From contig JAJQJQ010000051.1 of the NCBI GenBank assembly GCA_028622995.1, positions 372,001-436,000 of the forward strand: a DNA stretch of 64,000 nt, read 5' to 3'. The DNA is from Panagrolaimus kolymaensis. Its lineage: Eukaryota > Nematoda > Chromadorea > Rhabditida > Panagrolaimidae. A model generated the notes under the pieces. It had not been told where the DNA came from and did no database searches. It saw only the letters and a list, made by a program, of their open reading frames with translations. Both the position numbers and the translations under genes were made by a program. Positions 46,301-57,569 of this stretch are shown here, piece after piece; the first letter of the stretch is position 1, and the number at the start of each line of letters is the position of its first letter.

Positions 46301-48300
46301 ATAAATAATTTTTATAATTAAAATAAAAAAAATATTTTTATTTTCATGCCGCTTTTTTTTTTGAGAATCAAATCAAAAAAGAAAAAAATAAATAAAAATG
46401 ATGAAACAAATATGAAACTTTTTAGTTTGTTTTCGATTATTTTTTTTATGTTCGAATAAAAAACATGTTTTTTAAAATTTTATTTTATTTGTGGTACTTT
46501 TTAGGAATCCGAGCGAGGAGGCTTTTGGGATGAATAAAAAAAAGATATATTTTTTTAAGTGTCAAAGGAAGTTAAAAATGAATCACGCTTTTTTATTGTT
46601 CCATTTCTAGAAAAAATTTCTTCTGCCTTTAATAAAAAAATTTTGCACTTTGAGATTTGTTATAAAATTTTTTTGTTTCGAAAGAAGCAAAAATGTTTCT
46701 TATTTTTTATTAAATTTAGATTTTGAAATCTAAAATATGCTAATTTAGGGATTGAGATTATTTTTTTAATTAAAAATTTGGTTTTGCTAATTTTTTTTTG
46801 ATTTTTAAGTTTGCTCTAATGCTCCTTGAAATACCAGTTTTCACCAAACACTTTTTTTTAAACATTTTTATTTACAGAATTCCTTTTTTTTAAATTAATA
46901 TAAATTTAAACATAGTTTTCTCATTTTTCAGTTATGCCATTTTTCTGAGAAAAAAAAGACATTATTTGTCTTTAGTGAAAATAATTCGTGTTTGGTTTGT
47001 CGTCTGACGCAGCCTAAAGTAGCATACAAATGAGTTGAAGACACTTTTTTGAAACAAATAATAATAACTCAAAATAAGAAGAATAAAAAAAAAAGAAGGC
47101 TAAAAATAAATATTTTCATTTTGGCATTTTTTGTTTTGTTTCACACATATTAAAATTGTTTGCTCTTTCACCAACCATATATTTTAATTACAAATCGCCA
47201 CCAAAATACGAAAAGGTTTGTTTTATTTTTATATATTTTTTTAAAAGATACAATCGAACCTTTTTTTTTTAACAAAAAAAGAATTTTTAATTTGAAAGTA
47301 ATAGTCTAATATTTTTTTAACTTTCGATGCATAAGTTTTTTCGAATTCTATTAAAATCAAAATTTGCATCTCTATTTTTCGGGATAGTGTATTTTGGCAT
47401 TTCAATGTTTTTTTTTGAAAACATTTTTTTCTAAATCATGCAAACATCTGTTTTCCAAACAACAACAACATCAATTAATCATTCCTCCTTTTGTTCGCTT
47501 GTCTCCCTTGCGTTTTAAACCAAAATAAGTCTTTATTTTCGCATTGGCAAAAAAAATTCATATATAAAAACCAAAATTATTTTATAAATATTAAATTAAG
47601 CTGCAGTTTTCGAACATTGGTTTTTGTCAAAAAAATCTTGTCTTTCTGTTTGTTTGTATACCAAAGATGAGAGTGAGAGAGATATGAATGAAGTTTTCGA
47701 AGAATATTGGAACGGATTATTATTTTTTTAAGAAAGAAATTCATAGAACAAATTTGCACTTTAAAAGATGACTTGAGACTGTAACTCTAAGTAATTAAAT
47801 GAGATATTTTTTTTAATAATTTCATAGCAATTATTTATCTTTAAAAAATAAAAAGGCTTATTTATTCTTGGAATATTTTTTTTCGTCTTCTTCTTGTTTT
47901 TCAGTTCCTTATTATTAAAAAAAATAATCAATTTTATAAAGATATTTATGTTTGTGTGTTTCTTTTATTTTTTTTCAAACTCTTGGGAGTAATAATATTT
48001 TCTTTTTTGCTAACATTTTTTTGTTGCTTAAAGATTTTTATTTTATTCGAAATCATAAAAAAAAAATTTAAAAGACGGCGTTATTTTTTTCTTTATCTGT
48101 ATCTCTCTGTTTTATAAAAGTTTTTTGATCCTTTTTTTTAGCATAATAATATCGCCTGCTTTTTACTATCTTTGAATTTCAGAGAACTAAAAAAATTATA
48201 CATATTTTAAGCTTTAAAAAGTATAAGATTAAATATTTTTCCATTTTTATTCATCCATTTTTTTTCAGAATCTTTTTGCTTTCCATAAAAATATTTTTTG
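40367..48300. other. 8-kb AT-rich desert, no gene found
   Basis: Apart from the glycine-rich gene promoter (to about 40770), this region is made of T-runs, A-runs and simple sequence. Open frames here are Phe/Lys/Leu-rich artefacts. Slightly GC-richer islands lie at 42420-42500 and 42740-42850 (GGTTGTGGCTGGTTGCCACC, for example) and at 44690-44760, without coding continuity. These could be regulatory regions or long untranslated exons, but nothing shows this. Confidence 0.45.
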
Positions 48301-48304
48301 AACG

Positions 48305-48634
48305 ATGACAAGAAAAACCAAGCGTACTACCAATGTTCACGGAAAGGAACAACAACAACAAATTCCAGTATATAAACAAGCGATATTACGCATGTGTCAA
48401 CTTCAACTTAGAATTTGTAGTAAATTGATAGAAATTCATTGTTCCAAGCATCCTCCACAAGAACCAGAAACTTTAAAGCAAGCCGCTCGTCGAACTATTT
48501 TGGATTTACATCATAATCATCAACCTTTAAAAGTTATTGATTCTTTAGTGGAAATATTACCAAGAGATTTACTGAATTTTTTACGAGTTGGTATTCCACC
48601 ATGGGAAATTTATTTATCAACTACACAATTTTAA
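48305..48634 (+). CDS. Unknown 109-residue protein
   Basis: A single open exon starting MTRKTKRTTNVHGKEQQQQI and ending PPWEIYLSTTQF. The composition is normal, with Cys and His (RMCQLQLRICSKLIEIHCSK) and a predicted helical middle (LKVIDSLVEILPRDLLNFL), unlike the low-complexity surroundings. A strong acceptor, TTTTTTTTCAG at 48258-48268, lies 36 bases upstream of the ATG and may be a trans-splice site or the end of a 5' intron. There is no signal peptide or membrane segment. I do not recognise the family. Confidence 0.55.
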   Translation: MTRKTKRTTNVHGKEQQQQIPVYKQAILRMCQLQLRICSKLIEIHCSKHPPQEPETLKQAARRTILDLHHNHQPLKVIDSLVEILPRDLLNFLRVGIPPWEIYLSTTQF

Positions 48635-49009
48635 ATTATTATTACTAAACTTTTCATTCTTTTTCTTTTTTTTTCATCTGTGCTTTCAAACTTTCTTTTC
48701 CACTTTTGTCTCGAATGGATATTTTTTGATATTTTTTGGTTTTAATTTTTCTTATTTTATCGTAAAAATTTGAATATCTCCATTTTTTTTATAAAAATAT
48801 TTATTAAATTATTTTCTTTTCTTTATTATTTGTAATTTAAAGAATATGCTTGTATAAATTATGGCTTTTCTCTAAGAAATTTCATTAAAAAAATGTTGGA
48901 AAAAAGGTTATTTAAAAAACCTTTTAATATTTATTTTTTATTAAATTTTTTATATGCGTTAAATAATTTTAAAAAGTTTAGGTCCTAATAATCTTCAAAA
49001 AAAATAAAA

Positions 49010-50012
49010 ATGTCACAAAAATTCGTTATTTTTGCTTTGGCAATTTTGTTTGCTGTTTGTTTTGCTAAAGATGAAATTAAAGATTCTGAAACTAAAAGGT
49101 ATGTTTTTTTAAAACTTACCCATCTGAATTTTGCGTCGAGATTTCCATTTTTATAAAAACATGGAGTCTCATCAAGGCAAATTTTATAACCATAAAAAAA
49201 TTTTTAACATCTTTTCATTTACCTTTTTTCTATCAAATTATTTTTTTTAGAATTATTAAAAACAATGACACCATTGTCTCTGCCCCAGTCGGAAGTAATA
49301 ATGCCCAAAGAAATCAAGCTGCAGGAGTTGGAGATTCTCCAACCAAAACTCGAGTTGCTGCAATTGGAGGTGGCACTGGCGCGGCTTATCGATGCTATCA
49401 ATGCAATAGTGCATCCATTGGCGAAGAAGAATGTGATTCATCTGATACTGATGTGCTTGAAAAATTTATTAAACCATGCTCCGGCCTTCCTAAAGGTTCA
49501 TCCCTTGAAGGCATAACCAATGCGGTTCAATGTCGAAAAATAGAACAAAATATTGAAGGTGAAGCAAATCGAATTATTCGAGAATGTGCATACACAGGCG
49601 AAGAAGAACTTGATGGTAAAAAGCGAACAGGAAATAAGGGAATTATCACTTATTTTTACACATGCTTCAATGAAGAAGGTGTAAGTTTTTTTAAATATAA
49701 AGTTCAAAAAAAAATTCTGGTCTCAACAAAAGTAGCTTTTTTTATATAAAAAAATTTATTACAAAACCTTTCAAAAAATTTCGTAAACAAAATGAATTTT
49801 TAAAGTCTCACAAATTGAGAAACGAAAGCCAAACCAAAAATAAAATAACAAAATTTTATTTTACATTAATAAAACTTTTTTACTTATTGAAAAATTAATT
49901 TTGTTTTTTTCAGGCTGCCCAAGCTGAACCTTGCAATCCAGCAACTCAAGCTTTTGTTTCCATTGTCGCCATTCTTCTTGTTGCAGTTACTCAAATTTTC
50001 CAACGTCTTTAA
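49010..50012 (+). CDS. Ly6/uPAR-type GPI-anchored secreted protein
   Basis: Three exons, 49010-49098, 49251-49680 and 49914-50012, join to 205 residues. A signal peptide (MSQKFVIFALAILFAVCFA) is followed by a polar stretch and then a Ly6-like cysteine pattern: RCYQCNSASIGEEECDSS, KPCSGLP, VQCRKIE, RECAY, FYTCFNEEG and EPCNPAT. The first CxxC and the final CN are hallmarks of the Ly6/uPAR fold. The C-terminus is a hydrophobic tail (FVSIVAILLVAVTQIFQRL) after a small-residue site, as expected for GPI attachment. Nematodes have many such proteins, some at synapses or on neurons; the role here is not known. The spacer between the second and third cysteines is longer than usual. Confidence 0.8.
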
Positions 50013-52198
50013 AGTTTAAACCATTTTTTTTCTTCTTCAAAGATTCCAAAAATAATAATAAAAATAACAATAATCCTTTTTTTTATAAATTTTTAGTAAT
50101 ATTTTTTTGAATGTGCTTTATTTAAAAAAAACCTCGAAACAAAATTTTTTGAGCTATTTTATACTCCAAAAAATAAAAAGAAAGAGGCTTTTTTTTAGCT
50201 TTGAGCCATTCCAATCTTTTTTAAAAATAAAACTAAAACAATTTTTTTTAGTCTTTGTTCGTTCGTTCGATTGTTAATTCTTTATTCTTCATTGTCCTCA
50301 TTTTTTTTCTTCTTCTAGCATTTAAGTTTTTTTTAGAAAATAATAATATTAATAATAGTGTTAAATTCTGCCAATTTTTTTTAGTTTAAAAAACGTGGTT
50401 TAATATATATTTTAGTTTTATTTCTTTTGTATTAATTAGAGTAATAAATTTTTTTTATTATTTGTTTGTGCAAACGCAAATTAAAAACGAAACAATTTAT
50501 TGATTTTCATTATTTAGCTTTTAAACATTAAACAAAAATAAAAGGTTAAAAAAATAGCAAAGATATTTAGGTTTGAAAACCATCTTTTTTACTTTTGCTC
50601 GTGGTAAATAATTATTTTGATCTTTTAATGTTAAAAAAAGCCATGAATAAAATTTTGTTAAAAGTACCACCTATATTAAAATTATGTATGATTTTTAAAA
50701 ATTTATTGGATTTATTGGAAATATTTTAACCTAAAAAAAACCAACCACTCACTTTCTTTGGAAAATAATAAATGTTTTAATTATTGAAATCATATTTTGA
50801 ATAAATTCATTATATATTTTTAAAAATTTCAATTACTAATAGCGATCCGAATGAACAACGTAGACTGTGTTGTCTCCAACGAGGTTGGCGCCGAAGTTGC
50901 ACCTGATGTGTCATCGTCGCATCGTCATCCACCTGTTAATTTCCTGTTTTTGGTTTTGATGTTATTTTTTCTTCTTCTTCTTGTTCGTTGTTGTTATTGA
51001 GTGTTCCAAGTTCGTTCCAAAAAGTTTTTAGCCTTCCCTTTTTTCTTCCATTCATTCACCAAACAAAGAAGACGAAAAGAAAAAAACGTCTGATTGAATT
51101 CCCCCTTTTTTTTAATTCGCAAATTACTTTTATTTTTCTTTATATTTTGATAATCGATGAAGAAAAAAAAATATACGCAGTTGTACATATGCTTTTTTGT
51201 TACTACTTCCAAAAAAAATATTAATGAATTAATGATAATTTTTTTTCTTCATCTTTCAAACTATTTTTTGTTTTTGCTTTTATGTGTAGCGTCGTTGTTG
51301 TTTTTCTTCCCAATATTTTTATTATTTTTGATCAAAACTTTGAACTTCGCCTTTCACATTTGAGTCTGAAATGAACTAAACTGCTTAGTCTTTCTTACTT
51401 TTATCTTTCCATGTATGGTTAATGAAAATAAATTAAATTTGTGATAAGCTAATTGTGTCTGAAAAACAAAAAATAATTACAACCCCATTTACTTTTCCTT
51501 TCTCGGGGTTCTTCTTCTATATACTTCCTTATTTGGTTTTGAAAATATATGTATGAATTTTTGGTGGTTTAAAAAATCTTTTTAAATTAGTTGAAACTAA
51601 AAGCAATGGACATGTTTTTTTATAATTTTTTGTCCATGGTTTGGAAATTGAAAAAAATTCTTTGAATAAAAGCCGGGGGAAATCAGCTTTGAATTTATTT
51701 TTTAAAAATATATGGGTACTTTTGAATTTTTTTTTTGATAAAATATTTACCATATTGCTTATAGCCTTTTCATTTTATTATGTTTTTAAAAGCAGCTGTT
51801 TTTTGACATTTAAAAAAAAGGATAGCTAATTTTAGGTTTTTTAAATAAATTTTTTAATTTATTCGTTTTTAAAAGTGCGTTTAAGTTTATTTTTTAACAA
51901 CCATATTTTATTTCTGAAAATTTATTTTTATAACGCTTGACATGGATAAGTTACTGTTTGAGAAGGACTAGAATAAATAAAACCAATAGTTTTTCATAAA
52001 TTTATTATTTTTGTTAATATAGCTTCCATGTCCCTTTGAACCTTCACCAAATGGTTCAAATTTTGGGCTCAATAAGTCTCTTCTTTTTTTGTTTACGTGT
52101 TCGCTTCATTCCCAAGTGCATTAAAATTTTTTATAAACACAGCACACTAGCATGCATTATTATCAAATTCATCCACCAAAAAAAGTAATTTCATCATA

Positions 52199-52368
52199 TA
52201 AGACGCCGATATTTAAAAAGTTTTAGGACAGTGCTAAATTTCTCACTTTTTTGAAAAAGTGTCTCTTTTGCCATTTTTTTCAATTGATTTTTTTGGCAAA
52301 AGAGACACTTTTTCAAAAAAGTGCGAAATTTAGCACTGTCCTAAAACTTTTTAAATATCGGCGTCTTA
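52199..52368. mobile_element. Palindromic MITE, 170 bp, TA target duplication
   Basis: Arms begin TAAGACGCCGATATTTAAAA and continue AGTTTTAGGACAGTGCTAAA, mirrored from 52368. TA flanks both sides (52197-52198, 52369-52370). The outer 25 bases resemble those of the MITE at 16756-16968, so both belong to one family with different inner parts. Confidence 0.85.
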
Positions 52369-53144
52369 TATTCACTTTCATTTTCATTTTTTATTTATTT
52401 ACAAAGTTCTCTTTAAACCCAAAAAAATTAAAATGGTAGTTTTGTTTCTTTATTTTTTATTCTCTTTTTTCTGTTTTTTCTGTTTTTTTCTTTAGGCTTC
52501 TAGAAACTGAATGAATAGGAGGGAAAAAGAAAGCCATCAAGATGAATGATTAAATTTCACGAAACAAGAAAAAAAAGGCTTTATGCGGCGGAAGCGAACA
52601 ACATAAAACAAAATAGAACACGATTGCTTCTTTTCTTCTTTGAACGGCATTTTTTTTATGGGCAGAAGAGCAGCTAAGCAAAAAAAAATAGACACACTGA
52701 AGAATAAATGGGTTAGAGAACTTTGCCATTTTTTTTTTTGTTTGGAAAAGAGGAGTTTTTTTTTTATTTTGGTTGTTACTTTTGAGTTTGTCTCTGTGAG
52801 TCTGTTTTCTGATTGCTTCAGGGGAAGAGAAAACACGAGAAGCCGCAAAGTAAAATGCTGTAAATGTTTTTTTTTAGTAAGTGACAGTTTTTTACAATTT
52901 TTTTTATGTTTGTTTGAGAAAAAATGTTTTGCCATTTTTCTATCTCAATTTTTATTTTAAAAATCTTTGAAATTGTTGGTTGTTTCCCTTTTTTGTTGGA
53001 CATTTACGATAGTTTAGAAATTTTTTAAGAAAACTTTTTTTTTCGTTTTCAAAACAGCCTTTTTGCTACTTTGTTTTTTTTTTGTCATTTTGTCACAATT
53101 CATTATTGCCTGTGGCGGCCTGCAACCACAGTGGCAGAGCGACG

Positions 53145-53225
53145 AATGTCGTCGTCGTCGTCGCTGTCTTTCTTAATGTTAGCGTCGTTGTGGCTGTTGT
53201 TGTCGTTGTCGTCGTCGTCACGTCT
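53145..53225. repeat. GTC/GTT trinucleotide microsatellite
   Basis: Imperfect runs of GTC, GTT and CGT within 80 bp (GTCGTCGTCGTCGTCGCTGT and TTGTCGTTGTCGTCGTCGTC). Read in one frame it gives Ser/Leu-rich sequence, but no gene model extends it. Confidence 0.6.
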
Positions 53226-55165
53226 TCCCCTTTTTTCAAATCAATATAAGCAAAACAAAAAATAAAAAGAATATTCTCGCGAACATATACATTAAGCTTA
53301 ACAACTTACTTTCTTACTTTAACCTTTTTTGTTTTATTTTGTGTTATTGAAATTTTTTTTAAGTGAAAAATGCTCTTTAAAATAATGACTTTTTATTTTT
53401 GTTTTTTATTTTAATTTCTTTGCGAGACTCATTTTCGGTAGAAGGCTCCCAAAAACATTGTTTTTATATTGTTCTTTTTTAAATAGCCTATTTACACCTT
53501 ATTTCATAGCATTTCTTTGTCCCTTCAGAATTAAATTTAAAAAAAGTTTCTAGAATATTATTTGTAAAATATTAAAAAAAGTAATGTCGATTAATACTTT
53601 TGTGGTTAATTTTAATAACATAGAACCCAAAAAATAATAAGTGCTAAGGGTATAAAAAGTAAAAGATATATTCTAGAAGCAGAAAAAAAAAACGCTCATG
53701 CGAAAAGTTGTTAATTCTCGAAATAACTTAATAAAAAAATAAATAAAAGTAAATTGAAGCTTCTATTTTTTGCAACAAAAAAAAAGTTTACGTGGTAATT
53801 TTTTTATGTTTTCCCCAAAAAATGAAAACAAAGATATTTTTTTTTTATTACACCAAAATACATGCCACATTTTTCTCGAATTTTTATTCCTCTTTTTTTC
53901 CATGTTTTTTGTTTTGTTATTTGTTACATATTTTTTTTCTTTCTTCTTCCTGTAAACAACAAAATAAAATTTTTTATTTTTGACTCTCATCAAGCTTCAC
54001 TGCTAAAAGAAGCCTCAAAATAAAAATATTTTTCGTTATATTTTTGTTTATCCACTTTTGTTTTTGAAAAATCATTCTTCTCTCGAATAAATCTTTGTCT
54101 CATCTCTTTTTTTACTTTCCATTTCTTACTTTGTAAACCCATACTCATCTTCGAAAAATTCTTTTCATTTTTCAAGTTTAAGTTAGTCTAGGATGGATGA
54201 ACGTCGATGACGTAAAGGTTTTTATTTTGCTTTAAAAAAAATTTTTCTCTCTCAAAAAAAAAAACACGAGAAATTCTTTTGATTTTATTAATTTTTTGAT
54301 TTCCACTTTTGTGACTTTTTATTTTGAGTTACTCTAGTGCCATTTTTTTAACGCGTTTAGTTTATTCCAAACCTTTTTTCCCTCTCTAATAATTTTATTT
54401 TTTGTTGTTAGAACTTTGACCCTTTTTCTTAATCATAAACCAAAATTTTGCGTGTTTTTTAATGATTTATTTTTTATTCTTTCTTTTTTTTTTCTAGCCA
54501 CTTAATCATGCAATTTTTTTAGCTTCAAACTTCAAAACAGAACAAAAGAAAAAGATGCAATTCGACGGCGAGAAAATAAAAAAATAATAATAACTTTTTT
54601 TTCTTATTCCATTCATCAAAAAAGAAGGAAAAAAGAAAAAGGAGAAAATATTTTATATTCAAATTTTTTTACGTCATCATCAGTTTTTTCTTTGAACACA
54701 AAAGAAAAGAAATAAGAATAAAAAACTAACTTTAAAAAAGAGGAATTCCCTTTGGTGGCGGCTTTCAACATCGTCGTTTGCTTGCTTTTTTATTCTTCAA
54801 CCTCGACAGCCAACGAAGAAAGAAAAATTTAACCAAATAAAAAAAACGAACTTCAACAGCCTTTTTTTTAATAGTCATTATTTTTTCTTATTATTATTTC
54901 CATTCAGTATTTAGCAGCTGGTGAACTTTGATTAGAAAAAGAAAGAAAGGCAAAAGCCACAAATTATTCTTTCTTTATTTTTTAAATAATAAAAAGTTGT
55001 TGCAACAAACGGCAAAAAAAAAAATTGAAAAAAGGTTTTCAATACTCATCAACCAAATCACCCACCTCTCAAATAAACACGTGTTTAGAGAATTTTTATT
55101 TCATTACTTTTTTTATTTTTATAATTTAAAACAATAAAAGTTTTGCAACATTTTTTTTAATATAA

Positions 55166-56965
55166 ATGACGGAATTATTTTATACTGTCGCGGTAAAAGG
55201 TGTGGATTATACTTTAGAAGGGAATGGTGGACCTGAATGTGTTAATGTAAGTTTAAAAAATTTATAACTTTTCTCCACTTAAATTTTTGGAACCTCGAAA
55301 TTTGACACGAAAATCACTCGCTTTTTTTCCTTATTTTTATATACTAAAATTTTCGAAAAATAAAAAAATTTCGTTTACGTGTTAGGTATTGACCTAACTA
55401 AAATGTCTTAGAAAAACGACGATGAATTCCGTTAATTTTTTTTGAATAAAGTTGCATATTTTTTTTATAGTTTATTCCACTTTGGCAAAGATTATTTGAA
55501 ACTTCAATATTTGTTCCATTAGGAGTTTATTGTATTTCTTTGGCATGGGATTATTTAGAATGGCCTGAAGAAGAAGAAAAAGAAGAAAATAATAATAATA
55601 ATATTGATAATAATTCAAAATTACCAACACCACCATCAACAGCAACAACAACTGAACAACAACAACAACCACAAATTTCTTATTCCAATGGAAAATTATT
55701 ATTGGACAACAATGGCAATGCTACAGCAGCGCCTTCCTTGACACCCATCGTCGCCGCTGAAGCTTCTGCATCATCGGTTGCTTCAGATGAGCCAACGACA
55801 TCAAAGGCAAAAATGCTATTATTATCTGATGAGCCTTCGCCTCCGCCATCATCAAACATCCTAATTTCAATGGTTGGTTTTTATTTGATTTGAATTGATG
55901 CCAAAAAATTTAAAAGAAATGCCTAAAAAAATTTTTTTATGATGTTTTAGATTTCCCCATTCCAGGAACAATTAGATGATCTCCGTATATGGATTTTGGG
56001 TATATATTTTTTAATATTTGCTTTTGAGCTGGTTTATAAAATTATGACAAGGTTTGTTTTTGTTTCTTTACTCCCAAAAAAAATTTATTCGTTTTAAAAC
56101 CCAGAAAATTATTTAAGTGTTAAAATTATTTTTTATTTTTTTAATTTCAGAACGGGTATATTTCTTGCAAATCCGTGTCATCAAACTACAATGTTACAAT
56201 TAATTTTACTTTCACTTGGTAAAGATAATCCACGAGTAACCCAAATATTTCGATTTCAAATGTATGTAATGCCTGGAGCTTTTTTTGCTTTAGCTTTTCC
56301 TATTTTAAATACTCGATTGGTAAGCAATAAATTTATTTATTTAATATTTCTTCTTATTTTTGAAACAAAATTTTTTTTGAAAGAATCGTGAACAAAAAAA
56401 AATTGCAAAACACATTTCTCAAATTTATAAAATTTTATGCAAATTATTTTTTACCTTTGCTACAGTAACCTTTCATAAAATTATCATTATATATTTTAGT
56501 TAATTGGTGAAGTATTTATTTATTTTGTTCAGCATGTTTTTATTCTTATTATTCCATTTTATTTATTATGTCTTGGAGGTAAAAATATTTACATACATCC
56601 TTTATATCCCAAACATAATAACTCCTCTCTTTTTTTTTAAAGGCCATTACCGATCTGAAACTTATCACAATCTTGCATGGCCAATGTTTTCTATGTCCAT
56701 AATAGTATTATACCATTTTGTATTTCTTCAAACTATTGGATATATAACCCTTGTAAATTTAAATTGCATTCTTTGCCCAGCTATTAGTGATCCATTAGGA
56801 AATCGATTTTGGAGGATTGCAGCTTTCACTCATCAATGCATACTTGTTCCAATTTTAGCTAAATCTTATAGTTATTATGGACAATTGGTTGCAAGTTATC
56901 TCGTTGCAGCGCATGAAGAAAAAGGACCCATTCGTAAAATTGAAGAACAAAAAAAGATTGAATAA
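55166..56965 (+). CDS. TMEM164-like multi-pass membrane protein
   Basis: Six exons, 55166-55246, 55471-55872, 55951-56051, 56151-56319, 56500-56578 and 56643-56965, join to 384 residues. The N-terminus GVDYTLEGNGGPECVNFIP matches the start of TMEM164 proteins. Membrane segments follow in FETSIFVPLGVYCISLAW, IWILGIYFLIFAFELVYK, MLQLILLSLG, YVMPGAFFALAFPILN, FIYFVQHVFILIIPFYLL, MFSMSIIVLYHFVFLQTI and further on. The ANPCHQTTMLQ motif holds the conserved Cys, and FVQH a conserved His; from memory these are the proposed catalytic pair of this acyltransferase-like family, which acts in ether phospholipid synthesis. An insertion of about 100 residues between the first two helices is rich in Asn, Gln, Thr, Ser, Pro and Ala. 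An alternative acceptor at 55965 would drop five residues. It is tail-to-tail with copy E. Confidence 0.85.
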
Positions 56966-57039
56966 ATTTGAAAAATTTGGTTTTATTGAAGCTAAATCAT
57001 TACAAAATTTTTTTATGTAAAAGCTTTTGATTTTGCATT

Positions 57040-57569
57040 CTTTTGATTAAATTTCGTATAAAAAAGAGATCTCAATTATGTTTAATTACAATTGTGAAAA
57101 TATTGACAAACGATACAAGCTTTTTTTCCATCCAACAAAATACAACTTCTTTTGTTATTCGTTTTTGCCAAATACCCTTTTTGAAGAAGAAAAAAAATAA
57201 CAAAAGGAAAATGGATAGATGAATCACCGACTCTTTGATAAGTTGATTAATGACTATTTTGTATTATGATTTTTTATTGATAGTGTTTGTTGCGTTAAAA
57301 AAAACACATAAAATATTCAAAGCTACGAATTAAAAACTAAGCAACAATCAAGAAATTTTTTCATTAAAGCTTCCAAAGCCTAGAAAAAGAGAGAGATTTT
57401 ATAAACTTGAAGCTTCTTTTAGTTGATAATCATTCCAATTGGAATTTATAATATCTTCACAAAAACCTCATATAAGAAAACATTCAATTCAGTAGACAAA
57501 CAACATATTTCTTTTTGTAATTATTTATTTATTATAAGCTCATAAAATTAATATTGCAATAAAACATGA
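57040..57569. repeat. Type I 3' flank of copy E (inverted)
   Basis: From 57200 to 57569 this is the reverse complement of the 3' flanks of copies A and D (AATTCAGTAGACAAACAAC, GTAATTATTTATTTATTAT). It separates copy E from the TMEM164-like gene. No gene seen. Confidence 0.7.

Larger units (their letters stand above)
50013..55165. other. 5-kb gene-poor AT-rich region
   Basis: Low-complexity T/A-rich DNA. Exceptions: a GC-rich island at 50846-50940 that may be a minus-strand exon, a palindromic MITE at 52199-52368, a GC-rich patch at 52800-52860, and a GTC/GTT trinucleotide repeat at 53145-53225. No complete gene could be assembled. Confidence 0.45.

Noticed and set aside
38800..55100. Many open frames of 60-130 codons in the T-rich and A-rich regions
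   Set aside because: They consist mainly of Phe, Lys, Leu, Asn and Ser from T- or A-runs, often open on both strands at once, with no splice continuity or recognisable motif.
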